The notes: a model not told the origin generated them from the letters alone. DNA of 64,000 nucleotides from Paraburkholderia sp. C35 (GCF_003121405.1 NZ_QBUY01000017.1:1-64000), one strand, 5' to 3'. Numbered from the stretch's first letter, positions 25,917-35,255 are shown. Translations and numbers: made by a program.

Positions 25917-28310
25917 TTAGACTGATTCGTTGCTGGCGGTGCTGGTGCTGGCGGCGTCGCTGGTGTTGTCGCTGCTGTTGTCGGTGCCGCGTGCATGTGA
26001 GGCACGCATGTTGCCATGAGTGCCGCATACACCGAAGCGTTCGAGCAGCGCCGGAATGCCCTCGGCGGGCACGGGCCGCGAGAACAGAAAGCCTTGCGCT
26101 TCGATATGTCCGAGCGCCGCGAGCCAGGCAATCTGCTCTTCCGTTTCCGTGCCTTCGACCACCACCGTCAGCCCGAGCGACCGCGCCAGATTGACGATGG
26201 CCGTCACCATCACGCAGACGCTGCGGTCGCCGGGAATGGCCTGGATGAACGAGCGGTCGACCTTCAGCGTATCGACCGAGAAACGGTTCAGATACGACAG
26301 CGACGAATACCCCGTGCCGAAATCATCGAGCGCGATGCGCACGCCGAGCCGCTTCAACGCGAAGATCTTTTCGGAGACGAGATCGGGATATTCCATCATC
26401 GCCGTCTCGGTGATTTCGAGTTCGAGACGGCGCGCGGCGATGCCTGTTTCTTCGATGGCCTGCGAGATCGTCTCGTACAGATCGCCACGCCAGAACTGCA
26501 CGGCCGAAATGTTCACGGCGAGTGACATCGTGTCGTAGCCTTGCTGCTGCCATTGCGCGAGTTGACGGCATGCCGTGCGGATCACGAAGTCACCAATGGG
26601 CACGATCAGGCCCGTCGATTCCGCCACGGGAATGAACTCGTTGGCGGGAATCAGGCCGTGCTGGGGATGGTTCCAGCGCACCAGCGCCTCGAAGCCGGTG
26701 ATGCAGCGGCGTGTGAGATCGATCTTGGGCTGGTAGGCGAGGAACAGTTGCTGGTCGGCGAGCGCGACGCGCAACTGCTGCTCCCACTTCATCAGGTGAT
26801 CCGCGCGATGCGACAGATGCGGTGAGTAAAACTGATAGCAGTTCTTGCCGGCGTCTTTCGCGCTGTACATCGCGAGGTCGGCCTTTTTCAGCAGGTCGAT
26901 TTCGCTTTCGTTCGCGACCGAGTACAGCGCGATGCCGATGCTCGCATGCAGTACGAACGAACTGCCGCGCACTTCGAACGGTTTGGCGAACATCTCGACA
27001 ATCGATTCGGCCAGCGTCACCGAGCGCTTCTCGACATCCTCGCCCTTGATCACGACCACGAACTCGTCACCGCCGATGCGCGACAGCGCGCCCGCATCGC
27101 CAACGGCATCGGCGAGACGCGCAGCGGTCATTTGCAGCACGATATCGCCGGCGTTGTGGCCGAGCGTGTCGTTCACCGTCTTGAAGTTGTCGAGGTCGAT
27201 GAAGAGGATGGCCAGATGCCCGAGGGTGACCGGTTGCGCCACATCGTGACGCAGGCTCTGCAAGGTCGAATAGCGGTTGCGCAGACCCGTGAGCAGATCG
27301 AACTCGACGAGATGCGTCATCTCGCGCTCACGGCCGAGCAGCTTGCCGATCAGCCCCGTGGCGACGGCGAAGAAGCCGAGCATCGCGAGCGAGATGAAGC
27401 TCGCCATCAGCAGATAGACGTTGCGCGTGTGGTTGTAGTCGGCGAATTCTTCGGCCTGCGACAGACCGACCAGCACGCCGAGCGGATAGCCGTCGATATG
27501 CCGGTACGACACGATGCGCGTGACGTTATCGATCGAATCGACGTAGGTGCCCGACACATGCTCCGAAGTCGGGTACACACCCGTGGCCGTGAACACGCCT
27601 TGCGCATGATCCGAGTTGCCCGTGCGCCGCGCGAGCACGGCGCCGCTGTCGGAGATCACAGCAATCACGCCGTCGCGCCCGATGGCCGCGTTGTTGTAGA
27701 AATCGCTGGTGAAATAGCTCGGATCTTCCGATACCACCACGACGCCCGCGAACGAGCCGTCGGGGTGATTCAGACGGCGCGTCATCTGCAAGGTCCAGTG
27801 TCCCGAGACGCGGCCAAGCACGGGCTTGCTGATGAACAGCTGGTCGTCGTTCTCGTGCTCGTGCACCTTGAAGTGCTCGCGGTCCGACAGATCGATCGGC
27901 TTCGGATTGGCTTCGGCTGTATTGGCGATCAGCTTGCCGTGTTCATCGATCAGTGAAACCTGCACGAGCGTTTCGCTCTGCACGACGCCTTTTTCAACCG
28001 TGCTGGCGAGATCGAAGCGGCCCGGCGTTTTTTCGAATTCGTATTTGACGAAGCGCGTGATCTGATCGACCTGGTGAATCGCTTTCACCGTATGTTGCTC
28101 GAGCGCTGCCGACAGAATCGCGGCCGAGGCCATCGCTTCGCGGTACGTGGTTTCCTTCTCGACCGACAGCCGCGCGAAAATCACCGTCCACAGCAGCACG
28201 AGCACCAGCACGCCGAGCGCGGGAATCGCGAGCAGCGCGCGTCGCCGGGTGCCCGCCGGATCGAGGCGGTGCCTGACGTCGCGCGCGGAAGAGAGGCGGA
28301 ACTGATTCAT
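25917..28310 (-). CDS. Membrane-bound GGDEF-EAL protein with periplasmic dCACHE sensor
   Basis: 797 residues. TM1 (about 26-46) and TM2 (about 305-325) flank a periplasmic sensor with the dCACHE pattern. The GGDEF domain has RIGGDEFVVV intact, and I see no RxxD inhibition site in the usual place. The EAL domain has GFEALVRWNHP, NISAVQFW, DDFGTGYSSL and KVDRSF, so the phosphodiesterase residues also look complete. It either makes or breaks cyclic-di-GMP in response to an outside ligand. The last 25 residues are Ser/Thr/Asn-rich and encoded by degenerate triplet repeats. No clear strong ribosome site is seen. Confidence 0.92.
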   Translation of the reverse strand: MNQFRLSSARDVRHRLDPAGTRRRALLAIPALGVLVLVLLWTVIFARLSVEKETTYREAMASAAILSAALEQHTVKAIHQVDQITRFVKYEFEKTPGRFDLASTVEKGVVQSETLVQVSLIDEHGKLIANTAEANPKPIDLSDREHFKVHEHENDDQLFISKPVLGRVSGHWTLQMTRRLNHPDGSFAGVVVVSEDPSYFTSDFYNNAAIGRDGVIAVISDSGAVLARRTGNSDHAQGVFTATGVYPTSEHVSGTYVDSIDNVTRIVSYRHIDGYPLGVLVGLSQAEEFADYNHTRNVYLLMASFISLAMLGFFAVATGLIGKLLGREREMTHLVEFDLLTGLRNRYSTLQSLRHDVAQPVTLGHLAILFIDLDNFKTVNDTLGHNAGDIVLQMTAARLADAVGDAGALSRIGGDEFVVVIKGEDVEKRSVTLAESIVEMFAKPFEVRGSSFVLHASIGIALYSVANESEIDLLKKADLAMYSAKDAGKNCYQFYSPHLSHRADHLMKWEQQLRVALADQQLFLAYQPKIDLTRRCITGFEALVRWNHPQHGLIPANEFIPVAESTGLIVPIGDFVIRTACRQLAQWQQQGYDTMSLAVNISAVQFWRGDLYETISQAIEETGIAARRLELEITETAMMEYPDLVSEKIFALKRLGVRIALDDFGTGYSSLSYLNRFSVDTLKVDRSFIQAIPGDRSVCVMVTAIVNLARSLGLTVVVEGTETEEQIAWLAALGHIEAQGFLFSRPVPAEGIPALLERFGVCGTHGNMRASHARGTDNSSDNTSDAASTSTASNESV

Positions 28311-28677
28311 CGGCTGGACCGTGACCCTGTGCCTTGCGGCTGTGATGCTGAGTTTGCGTTTCGATTCACTGCGCGAATGTTAAAACAACCGGCTGCTTCG
28401 ACGAATTGATACGCCGCAACTGCGTCGTGTCAGCAGGGCGTGGTGGCGAGCCAGACCACCCGTTGGTCATCGGTAACGATTTGATATTACTGAATGGGCA
28501 ATATTTAAGGAAGGGCTTGCGCATCGGGTATACGCTGTCCCAGCCGGGCATGCGCACACGCTTTGCGCCAAACGCCGTGCTGCCCGGACAGGCGCGCCAG
28601 CCGTGCGTTTGAAAGAATGTGTCGAAACCGTGCGAGGCAGGCCGTTTGCTGCAACGACAGCCCGACAGCCATCATGG

Positions 28678-28718
28678 CAATACGGCCATTCATGCAGTGG
28701 GCATGAATGGCCGTATTG
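28678..28718. repeat. Long perfect hairpin between the GGDEF-EAL and phzF-like genes
   Basis: Arms 28678-28695 and 28701-28718 (caatacggccattcatgc and its exact complement) are perfect over 18 bp around a 5-base loop, and pairing resumes after two mismatches. No T run follows. It could be an RNA processing signal, an unusual terminator or a REP-like unit. The rest of 28311-28804 is AT-richer than its surroundings and holds no gene I can support. Confidence 0.7.
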
Positions 28719-28804
28719 GTATGGAATTGGGGTGTTTTATCTGTGCGCATCAAATGGATTTTTAGAACATCCAGGTGACGCGCAAATGTCAATTCAGTCG
28801 CCCG

Positions 28805-29722
28805 TTATTCCGGTTGATTACGTGCATGCGTGGATGGCAGACGGAATGTGCCGTCGATAATCGTCACCGACGCACCGCCAATCCAGGTTTTGCCGGCGGC
28901 GTCGTCATAGCGGACGGAGATGTCGCCCGCGCGGCCGATCGCCGTGCCTTGGCGTACTGTGTATTGCATGCCGGGACGATTGTTCTGCGCGGTGAGCAGC
29001 CCCGCGACGGCGGCATTCGCGCTGCCCGTCACAGGGTCTTCCCCTACGCCGAGGCCGCCACCCAGCATCAGGCAACGCAGTTCGAAGGTGGCCGGGCCAT
29101 CCGGATCGTGCGGACCATACGCTGCGATGCCGTGCGCGCCGACCGTTTGCGCGACACGCCCAAGCGCCGCTGCATCGGGCTTGAGCGCAAGCACGGCAGC
29201 CGCCGATTTCATACGGATCACGAGCCATTGCGGTCCGTTGTCGACGGCGCAGGGTTGTGCCGTGTAATCGATTGCATCGCTGCGCAGCGCGTCGGCGAGC
29301 GCGGCGTATTCGCCTTGTGCGAGCGGCGTGACGCGCGCCGGCGGCGCGGCGAAGGCCCAGACGTTGCGCGCGTTATCTTCTTCCGTCAGTTCGATCAGAC
29401 CCGCTGCGCATTGCTGGACCAGGCGGCCCGGTTGCTTCGGCTGATTGCCCGCCTCGCGCCATGCATGCGCGGTGCCGAGCGTCGGATGGCCGGCGAAGGG
29501 CAGTTCGCCATGCGTCGTGAAAATGCGCACGCGATAATCGGCCGACGGGTCGGTCGGCTTTAGCAGGAACGTGGTTTCAGACAGGTTTGTCCATTGCGCG
29601 ATGGCCTGCATCTGCTCGGTGTCGAGTGCGTCGGCATCGAACACGACAGCGAGAGGGTTGCCCTTGAGGGGCGTCGACGTGAACACGTCGACCTGCTTGA
29701 AGCGAACGGTGTGTTGTTGCAT
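28805..29722 (-). CDS. PhzF family isomerase-like protein
   Basis: 305 residues from ATG 29720-29722, with AGGA 9 bases upstream. The two-domain PhzF fold is indicated by FKQVDVFTSTPLKGNPLAVVFDA, LSETTFLL (with the catalytic Glu of the family), FTTHGELPFAGHPTLGTA, and the second-half DPVTGSANAAVAGLL. Some PhzF members isomerise a phenazine precursor, but most, including those without other phz genes, have unknown substrates. No phenazine genes are near. It follows the ridA-like gene on the same strand after 205 bases. Confidence 0.9.
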   Translation of the reverse strand: MQQHTVRFKQVDVFTSTPLKGNPLAVVFDADALDTEQMQAIAQWTNLSETTFLLKPTDPSADYRVRIFTTHGELPFAGHPTLGTAHAWREAGNQPKQPGRLVQQCAAGLIELTEEDNARNVWAFAAPPARVTPLAQGEYAALADALRSDAIDYTAQPCAVDNGPQWLVIRMKSAAAVLALKPDAAALGRVAQTVGAHGIAAYGPHDPDGPATFELRCLMLGGGLGVGEDPVTGSANAAVAGLLTAQNNRPGMQYTVRQGTAIGRAGDISVRYDDAAGKTWIGGASVTIIDGTFRLPSTHARNQPE

Positions 29723-29927
29723 CGTCTCTTTCCTGGGGTTTGTGCCAAACGCATCACGTGCATGCCGTGTTGTGACGGCACAACGTCGTGACACTTTCAA
29801 AACAAAACAGGCTGCGCATAAACAAACGCCGCCAATGATGCGTTCACATCATCGACGGCGTGTTGGCGTCGGTATTGGCCGCGGCACAGGCGCTCACAAG
29901 GTGCGCCGCCAGCGCGCTACCTGCCGT

Positions 29928-30392
29928 TTACTTCACTTCTGCGATCAGTTCGATCTCGACGCATGCGCCGAGCGGAATCTGCGCGACGCCGAAGGCCGAG
30001 CGTGCATGCTTGCCGTTATCGCCAAACACATCGGCGATCAGTTCCGATGCGCCGTTGGTCACGAGATGCTGTTCCGTGAAATCGAGCGTCGAGTTCACGA
30101 GGCTCATCACCTTGACGATGCGCGTGACGCGGTTCAGATCGCCGACATGCGCATGCAGCGTTGCGAGCAGATCGATGGCGACGGCACGTGCGGCGGCCTT
30201 GCCTTCTTCCGTGGTGACGTTGTCGCCGAGCTTGCCAACCCACACCTTGCCGTCCTTCTTCGCAATGTGGCCCGACAGGTACACGGTGTTGCCGCTTTGC
30301 GCGCTCATCACGTAAGCGGCAGCGGGCGCGCCCGCGACGGGCAGTTCGATGCCCAGTTCCTTCAGCTTGTCATACACATTCGATTGAGCCAT
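29928..30392 (-). CDS. RidA/YjgF family enamine/imine deaminase
   Basis: 154 residues, the longer subgroup of the family. The end HARSAFGVAQIPLGACVEIE holds the conserved Arg and the VEIE strand of the RidA active site, and SGNTVYLSGHI matches the first core strands. RidA proteins hydrolyse reactive enamines released by PLP enzymes. It lies directly after the gene of a PLP-dependent aminotransferase, which fits that role. Confidence 0.9.
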   Translation of the reverse strand: MAQSNVYDKLKELGIELPVAGAPAAAYVMSAQSGNTVYLSGHIAKKDGKVWVGKLGDNVTTEEGKAAARAVAIDLLATLHAHVGDLNRVTRIVKVMSLVNSTLDFTEQHLVTNGASELIADVFGDNGKHARSAFGVAQIPLGACVEIELIAEVK

Positions 30393-30513
30393 GACGTGTC
30401 CTCGTCGATGAATGGAAAGTATCGTTAAGCGTGCGCGCGGCCGACGTCAAGACGATGTCGGCCGGGCGCTCGCGCCATGAGCGACGCGCGCCGGCGCATC
30501 ATACAGCGGGTGT

Positions 30514-31710
30514 TCAGACCTTCGCGCGGATGAGTTCTGCGAGGCGCGCGACGCCTTCGTCGATCTTCGCCGGCGGCACCGTGACGAACGACAGACGCAG
30601 CGTGTTGTGCTGCGCTTCGTTCGCGAAGAACGGACCGCCCGGCACGAACGCGACGTTTTGCGCGACGGCTTCTTCGAGCAGTTTCATCGAATCGATGTGC
30701 TTCGGCAGCGATACCCAGATGAACATTCCGCCTTCCGGACGATTCCACGTCACGCCTTCGGGCATATAGCGTTCGAGCGAGCCGAGCATCGCCTCGCACT
30801 GGTCGCGATAGAGTTCGCGAATTTTCGGCACGTGCGTGTCGAGGAAGCCGTCCTTCACCACTTCATGCACGATGCGCTGCGTGAAGCTGGGCGTGTGCAG
30901 GTCAGGCGCCTGCTTGGCCTGCACGAGCTTGAAGTGCAGTTCTTCGGGCGCAATGATGTAGCCGACGCGCAGACCCGGCGCGAGCACCTTCGAGAACGAA
31001 CCGAGATGCACGATGTGATCGGGCGCCATCGACAGCATGGTCGGCAGCGGTTCGCCGCGATAGTCGAGCGCGCCGTACGGATCGTCTTCGATCACGGGGA
31101 AGGGCGCCGTCTTCGCGAACTCCGCGAGTGCGCGGCGGCGTTCGATGGGCAGACGCCGGCCCGTCGGATTCTGGAAGTTCGGCTGCGCGTACAGCAGGCG
31201 CGCGCCCTTCGTCAGTTCGGGCGTGAGGCCTTCGGGGATCAGGCCGTTCTCGTCGGTCGGCACCTGCACGTAGCGCGGTTCGTACATCGAGAACGATTGC
31301 AGCGCGCCGAGATAGGTCGGCGTTTCGACCAGCACGGGGCTGTCCGGGCACACCAGCACCTTGCCGAGCAGATCGAGCGCCTGTTGCGAGCCCGTCGTGA
31401 TGAGCACTTGCGATGCACGGATCTGCGCGCCATTCACCGAATAGCGTTGCGCAACCCATTCGCGCAGCGGCAGATAGCCTTCCGTCGCGCTGTACTGGAG
31501 CGCGGCGGCGGGCGAGTCGCGCAGAATGCGGTCGCTGGCGGCGCGCATTTCCTCGGCCGGGAACGTCGCGGGCGAGGGCAGGCCGCCTGCGAACGAAATG
31601 ACCTCGGGCCGCTCGGTGACCTTCAGGATTTCGCGAATCGCCGAGCTGGTCAGCTTGCGGGCACGTTCGGACAATTGCCAGGTCGGGGCATTGAGGTCGC
31701 TTTGATTCAT
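30514..31710 (-). CDS. PLP-dependent aminotransferase (class I/II, 2-aminoadipate/LysN-like)
   Basis: 398 residues from ATG 31708-31710, with GAGGAG just upstream. The fold type I core is visible: TTGSQQALDLLGKV, YAQPNFQNPTGRRLP with the Asn-Pro pair, EDDPYGALDYRG with the Asp and Tyr, and GSFSKVLAPGLRVGY with the PLP-binding Lys. Sequences of this sort include 2-aminoadipate, branched-chain and valine-pyruvate aminotransferases, so substrate is open. Upstream lie EamA and VOC genes, downstream ridA, and a MocR regulator with the same fold is divergent. Confidence 0.9.
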   Translation of the reverse strand: MNQSDLNAPTWQLSERARKLTSSAIREILKVTERPEVISFAGGLPSPATFPAEEMRAASDRILRDSPAAALQYSATEGYLPLREWVAQRYSVNGAQIRASQVLITTGSQQALDLLGKVLVCPDSPVLVETPTYLGALQSFSMYEPRYVQVPTDENGLIPEGLTPELTKGARLLYAQPNFQNPTGRRLPIERRRALAEFAKTAPFPVIEDDPYGALDYRGEPLPTMLSMAPDHIVHLGSFSKVLAPGLRVGYIIAPEELHFKLVQAKQAPDLHTPSFTQRIVHEVVKDGFLDTHVPKIRELYRDQCEAMLGSLERYMPEGVTWNRPEGGMFIWVSLPKHIDSMKLLEEAVAQNVAFVPGGPFFANEAQHNTLRLSFVTVPPAKIDEGVARLAELIRAKV

Positions 31711-31773
31711 GGTCTCCTCGGCGTATAGCGGGAACAGGTGGTCGGTCAAAAGAGAGATTATCGCGCGAACTGG

Positions 31774-32679
31774 TCAGGCGGCGCGAACCGGCCGCACGGC
31801 CGTATGCACAGCGGCCTTGCGGCCCAGAATCACGGTGGCGATCACGGCGGCCGCGAAAATCCACGTGACGGGCGAGACGTTCTCGCCGAAAAACAGCACC
31901 GAAAACGCCATCGTGAAGAAAATCTGCAGCAGCTGAACCTGGCCGCCGCGCGCCGTGCCGCCCATCGCCAGCCCTGCGTACCACGCGAAAAAGCCGATGA
32001 TCTGCGAGAACACGGTGACGTAGCCGAATGCGAGCCACGTTTTCAGCGCGACGGGATCAGGATGCGTGATGTGCTGCTGCCAGCCGAGCCACGCGACGGG
32101 AATCGCGAGAAACGGCGCGGATACCACCAGCGCCCAGCAGATCACCTGCCAGCCGCCGATCTGCCGCGCGAGGCGCGCGCCTTCCGCGTAGCCGAGCGCG
32201 CCGCTACCGACTGCGACGAGCATCAGCAGATCGCCCGCCTGGAATGCGCCGCCGCCTGCCTGCAAGGCGAACGCGACGACGATCGCGCTGCCCGCGATGG
32301 CGCTCGCCCAGAACGCCTTCGACGGACGTTCGTGCGACAGCAGCGCTGCATAAATGGCGACGCACAGCGGCTGCAAGCCATTGACGACGGCGCCATGCGA
32401 AGCCGGCACGCTCTTCATCGCCCACGCAGAAAACACCGGAAACGCGATGATCACGCCCAGCGACACGACTGCGAGGCTTTTGAGTTGTGGCCACGTCGGC
32501 AGTTTTTCGCGGCGCACGGCGAGCAGGAGCGCAGCGGGAACAGCAGCGGCGAGCGCGCGGCCCAGACCATTCAGCAGCGGGCTGAATTCGGCGACGACGA
32601 TGCGGGTCATCGGCAGTGTCAGGCTAAAAATCATCACGCCGATCAGGCCGAGCAACATGCCCTGGGTTTCGCGCTTCAT
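31774..32679 (-). CDS. EamA/DMT family transporter
   Basis: 301 residues and ten predicted hydrophobic helices in two EamA halves. The first half ends near RPSKAFWASAIAGSAIVVAF and the second has FFTMAFSVLFFGENVSPVTW, the usual last-repeat motif. Members export amino acids or other metabolites. It sits 24 bases after the VOC gene and 63 bases before the aminotransferase gene, so the three are probably one operon, suggesting export of an amino compound (inference). Confidence 0.9.
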   Translation of the reverse strand: MKRETQGMLLGLIGVMIFSLTLPMTRIVVAEFSPLLNGLGRALAAAVPAALLLAVRREKLPTWPQLKSLAVVSLGVIIAFPVFSAWAMKSVPASHGAVVNGLQPLCVAIYAALLSHERPSKAFWASAIAGSAIVVAFALQAGGGAFQAGDLLMLVAVGSGALGYAEGARLARQIGGWQVICWALVVSAPFLAIPVAWLGWQQHITHPDPVALKTWLAFGYVTVFSQIIGFFAWYAGLAMGGTARGGQVQLLQIFFTMAFSVLFFGENVSPVTWIFAAAVIATVILGRKAAVHTAVRPVRAA

Positions 32680-32703
32680 TGCTTCTGTCTCTACATGTTG
32701 GGG

Positions 32704-33384
32704 TTATTTGAGCGTACGCAGCCCGCTCGGGGTTTCGATCTCTGCAGCAAGCGCGGGCATACCGTCGGTGCTTTCCAGCGCGATCAGCGGCGCGGCACCG
32801 AGCCATTGCAGTTGCTGCGCGACCACGTCGGCTTGCGGATGCCAGCCCGTCAGCGAGTTCAGCGCGAGGCCCGTCTCCGGCAACACGTCCGACGGATGGC
32901 GCGGCGTGTCCCACTGGATCAGCGACGGCACCACGCCATCGCCCGCGCCTTGCCACGACGGGAACGCGCCGTTTTCGGCGACCGTCAGGCTCCACGTGAA
33001 ATCGCCGCGCGTCATCGGCACGACGGTCGAAATGCGGTCCGGATACTGCTGTTGCCACAGCGCCAGATGCTTCGGCCGCCCGACACTTGCCACCCAATGC
33101 GACAGATACGGACCTATTTCAAGGCGCGCGTGCACGGCGGGATCGTCGAGCGCGAACAGGCGCGCGCGGGCGATCGCGGATTCCGCAGCGGCGGGATCGA
33201 TCGCGATTACTTCCAGATACACGCCGCCCCACAGGTTCAGCAGCCGGTTGTGCGTGCGCATCGACGGATGTGCGCCGCCGCCCGATGGCGCCACGCCGAG
33301 CGTGTCGGCCACGTACTGCGTGCCCTCGTCGAGGGTGCGGGCGGAAACAACGAGATGGTCGATGCGTAGCGTAGTGGCGGTCAT
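32704..33384 (-). CDS. VOC family protein (glyoxalase-like domain)
   Basis: 226 residues from ATG 33382-33384. It starts TLRIDHLVVSARTLDEGTQY, the typical first VOC strand with the metal His, followed by GGGAHPSMRTHNRLLNLWGGVYLEVIAID, the second strand with its Glu. This matches the Glyoxalase_3-like group rather than glyoxalase I. The ribosome site is weak. First gene of a likely four-gene minus-strand operon divergent from the MocR gene. Confidence 0.82.
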   Translation of the reverse strand: MTATTLRIDHLVVSARTLDEGTQYVADTLGVAPSGGGAHPSMRTHNRLLNLWGGVYLEVIAIDPAAAESAIARARLFALDDPAVHARLEIGPYLSHWVASVGRPKHLALWQQQYPDRISTVVPMTRGDFTWSLTVAENGAFPSWQGAGDGVVPSLIQWDTPRHPSDVLPETGLALNSLTGWHPQADVVAQQLQWLGAAPLIALESTDGMPALAAEIETPSGLRTLK

Positions 33385-33625
33385 GGCGGCAAGTGGACGG
33401 TCGTTCTGAACGGCGCTGCGGCAGGCTAGGTGACACAGCCTGCCGGGCGGCCGGGTTAATCCGTAAGAATAACCGTTCGACTTGCAGTCGGACCATGCGC
33501 AGTGCGGCAAGGCCGGTATCAGCGGGCGTTCACGCGGTATCGGATGGAGCGCGTAAAGGGTCAGAAACGGGGACGAAAATGGCTTGGCGTCGATTAAATG
33601 TACCGACAGTCACCGGCACAGTAAC

Positions 33626-33657
33626 GGTACAATCGCAGCGATACTGTTCGGTACAGT
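33626..33657. promoter_or_regulatory. Direct and inverted repeats between the VOC and MocR genes, probable MocR operator
   Basis: GGTACA occurs at 33626-33631 and 33650-33655, 24 bases apart, as a direct repeat. The second lies in the inverted repeat ACTGT (33643-33647) / ACAGT (33653-33657). The first runs into TACAAT (33628-33633), a likely -10 box for the MocR gene. MocR/PdxR-type regulators often bind spaced direct repeats. The rest of 33385-33761 holds no gene. Confidence 0.5.
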
Positions 33658-33761
33658 TGTCCGCCCGTCTGATGGACTTTTGTCGGTCCAGCCTGTACGG
33701 CGCGGAGTGCGACCGTACGCCGTTTCCGACGTAGCCCTTGCAGCACCCGCTGGAGTTCGCC

Positions 33762-35222
33762 ATGTCCGTCCCGCTCGACCTGATTCCCGCCCCACACGAC
33801 GCTTCGGCGCTGACGCTCGTCGATCAGCTGGTCCAGTGGGCGCGCCGCCGCATCGAGGAACGCGTGTTCCGGCCCGGCATGCGCATGCCGTCGATCCGCA
33901 AGCTCGCGCTGGATAAAGGCGTGTCGCGTTTCACGGTGGTCGAGGCGTATGAGCGGCTGGTCGCGCAGGGTTATCTGGATTCGCGGCGCGGCTCGGGCTT
34001 TTACGTGCGCGAGCGGCTCGCGTCGGGTCCGCTGCCCGTCGAGCGCCGCGCCGCCGTGACGGATGCGGCGCCCGCGCCGAGCACCATCGACGTGGTCTGG
34101 CTGCTGCGCAACATGCTGCACACGTCGACCCGTCCCGAACGCGGGCCAGGGCTCGGTTATCTGCCGTCGCGCTGGCTCGATGGCGAACTGATCACGGGCG
34201 CGCTGCGCACGCTCGGGCGGCAAAGCGGCGCGCAGATGCTCGGTTTCGGCACGCCGCAAGGCTTTCTGCCGCTGCGCCAGCAATTGCAGACGCGGATGGA
34301 AGAACTGGAGATCGGCGCGTCGCCGGAGCAGATCGTGCTGGTGTCGGGCATCACGCAGGCCATCGACCTGATCGCGCGGCTCTACGTGCAGCCGGGCGAC
34401 GCCGTGATCGTCGGCGATCCGGCCTGGTTCCAGATGTTCGGCCGTTTCGCGTCGCAGGGCGCGCGGCTGGTCGGCATGCCATACACGCCGGACGGCCCCG
34501 ATCTCGACGCGCTGGAAACGCTGGTGCAGACCTGGCGTCCGAAAATGCTGGTGATCAACTCGGTGCTGCAGAATCCGACGGGCACGTCGCTGACGGCGGC
34601 GCAGGCGTTCCGCATCCTGCGGCTCGCGGAGGAGTATGACTTTATCGTCGTCGAAGACGATATTTACGGCGATCTTTGCCCGCCGGGCTTTCCCGCGACA
34701 CGCCTCGCCAGCCTCGATCAGCTGAAACGCGTGATCTATCTGGGCAGTTTCTCGAAGACGCTCGCGGCGAATCTGCGCGTTGGGTTCATCGCGTCGTCGC
34801 CGGATGTGGCGAAGGCCGTCACGGACCAGAAAATGCTGGTCGGCATGACCACGCCCGAACTGAACGAGCGTGTGCTGTACAAGATCCTGACGGAAGGGCA
34901 CTACCGGCGGCACGTCGAACGGCTGCGCGCACGGCTCGACACCGTGCGCGACAAATCCGTGCGGATGCTCGAAAAAACCGGCTTGCGCATGTTTCAAACG
35001 CCCGCGGCGGGCATGTTCGTGTGGGCGGATACGGGCGTCGATGCCGATGCGCTCGCGGCGGCCGGCCACGAGGAAGGGTTTTTGCTGACGCCAGGCAGCC
35101 TGTTCTCGCCGCAGCAGTCGCCGACCACGTGGATGCGCTTCAACGTCGCGAACTGCGGCGACCCGGCGCTGCCCGCGTTCCTGTGCCGCTATCTGGACAG
35201 CGTCGCGCGGCGGGCGTCGTGA
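33762..35222 (+). CDS. MocR family regulator (GntR DNA-binding domain fused to aminotransferase fold)
   Basis: 486 residues from ATG 33762, with TGGAG 6 bases upstream. The N-terminal winged helix has RRIEERVFRPGMRMPSIRKL, DKGVSRFTVVEAYERL and RRGSGFYV. The C-terminal part is a fold type I aminotransferase with NPTGTSLT and GSFSKTLAANLRVGF, whose Lys can bind PLP. Such proteins use PLP or an amino-compound adduct as effector. It is divergent to the VOC-EamA-aminotransferase-ridA genes, its likely targets. The htpG heat-shock promoter begins just behind its stop. Confidence 0.93.
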   Translation: MSVPLDLIPAPHDASALTLVDQLVQWARRRIEERVFRPGMRMPSIRKLALDKGVSRFTVVEAYERLVAQGYLDSRRGSGFYVRERLASGPLPVERRAAVTDAAPAPSTIDVVWLLRNMLHTSTRPERGPGLGYLPSRWLDGELITGALRTLGRQSGAQMLGFGTPQGFLPLRQQLQTRMEELEIGASPEQIVLVSGITQAIDLIARLYVQPGDAVIVGDPAWFQMFGRFASQGARLVGMPYTPDGPDLDALETLVQTWRPKMLVINSVLQNPTGTSLTAAQAFRILRLAEEYDFIVVEDDIYGDLCPPGFPATRLASLDQLKRVIYLGSFSKTLAANLRVGFIASSPDVAKAVTDQKMLVGMTTPELNERVLYKILTEGHYRRHVERLRARLDTVRDKSVRMLEKTGLRMFQTPAAGMFVWADTGVDADALAAAGHEEGFLLTPGSLFSPQQSPTTWMRFNVANCGDPALPAFLCRYLDSVARRAS

Positions 35223-35227
35223 CGGCT

Positions 35228-35255
35228 CTTGAACTGGCCGCAAACGGCCCCATTT
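35228..35255 (+). promoter_or_regulatory. Sigma-32 heat-shock promoter of htpG
   Basis: CTTGAA (35228-35233), 14 bases, then CCCCATTT (35248-35255) match the RpoH consensus CTTGAAA-N11-16-CCCCATNT almost fully. The expected start is near 35262, giving a leader of about 90 bases to the htpG ATG. Confidence 0.85.

Noticed and set aside
25917..25985. Degenerate CTG/GCTGGTG-type repeats at the end of the GGDEF-EAL gene
   Set aside because: Considered as a CRISPR or tandem repeat, but the units are irregular triplets that encode a Ser/Thr/Asn-rich tail.
28905..29228. Further minus-strand frame inside the phzF-like gene
   Set aside because: Out-of-frame shadow without motif or ribosome site.
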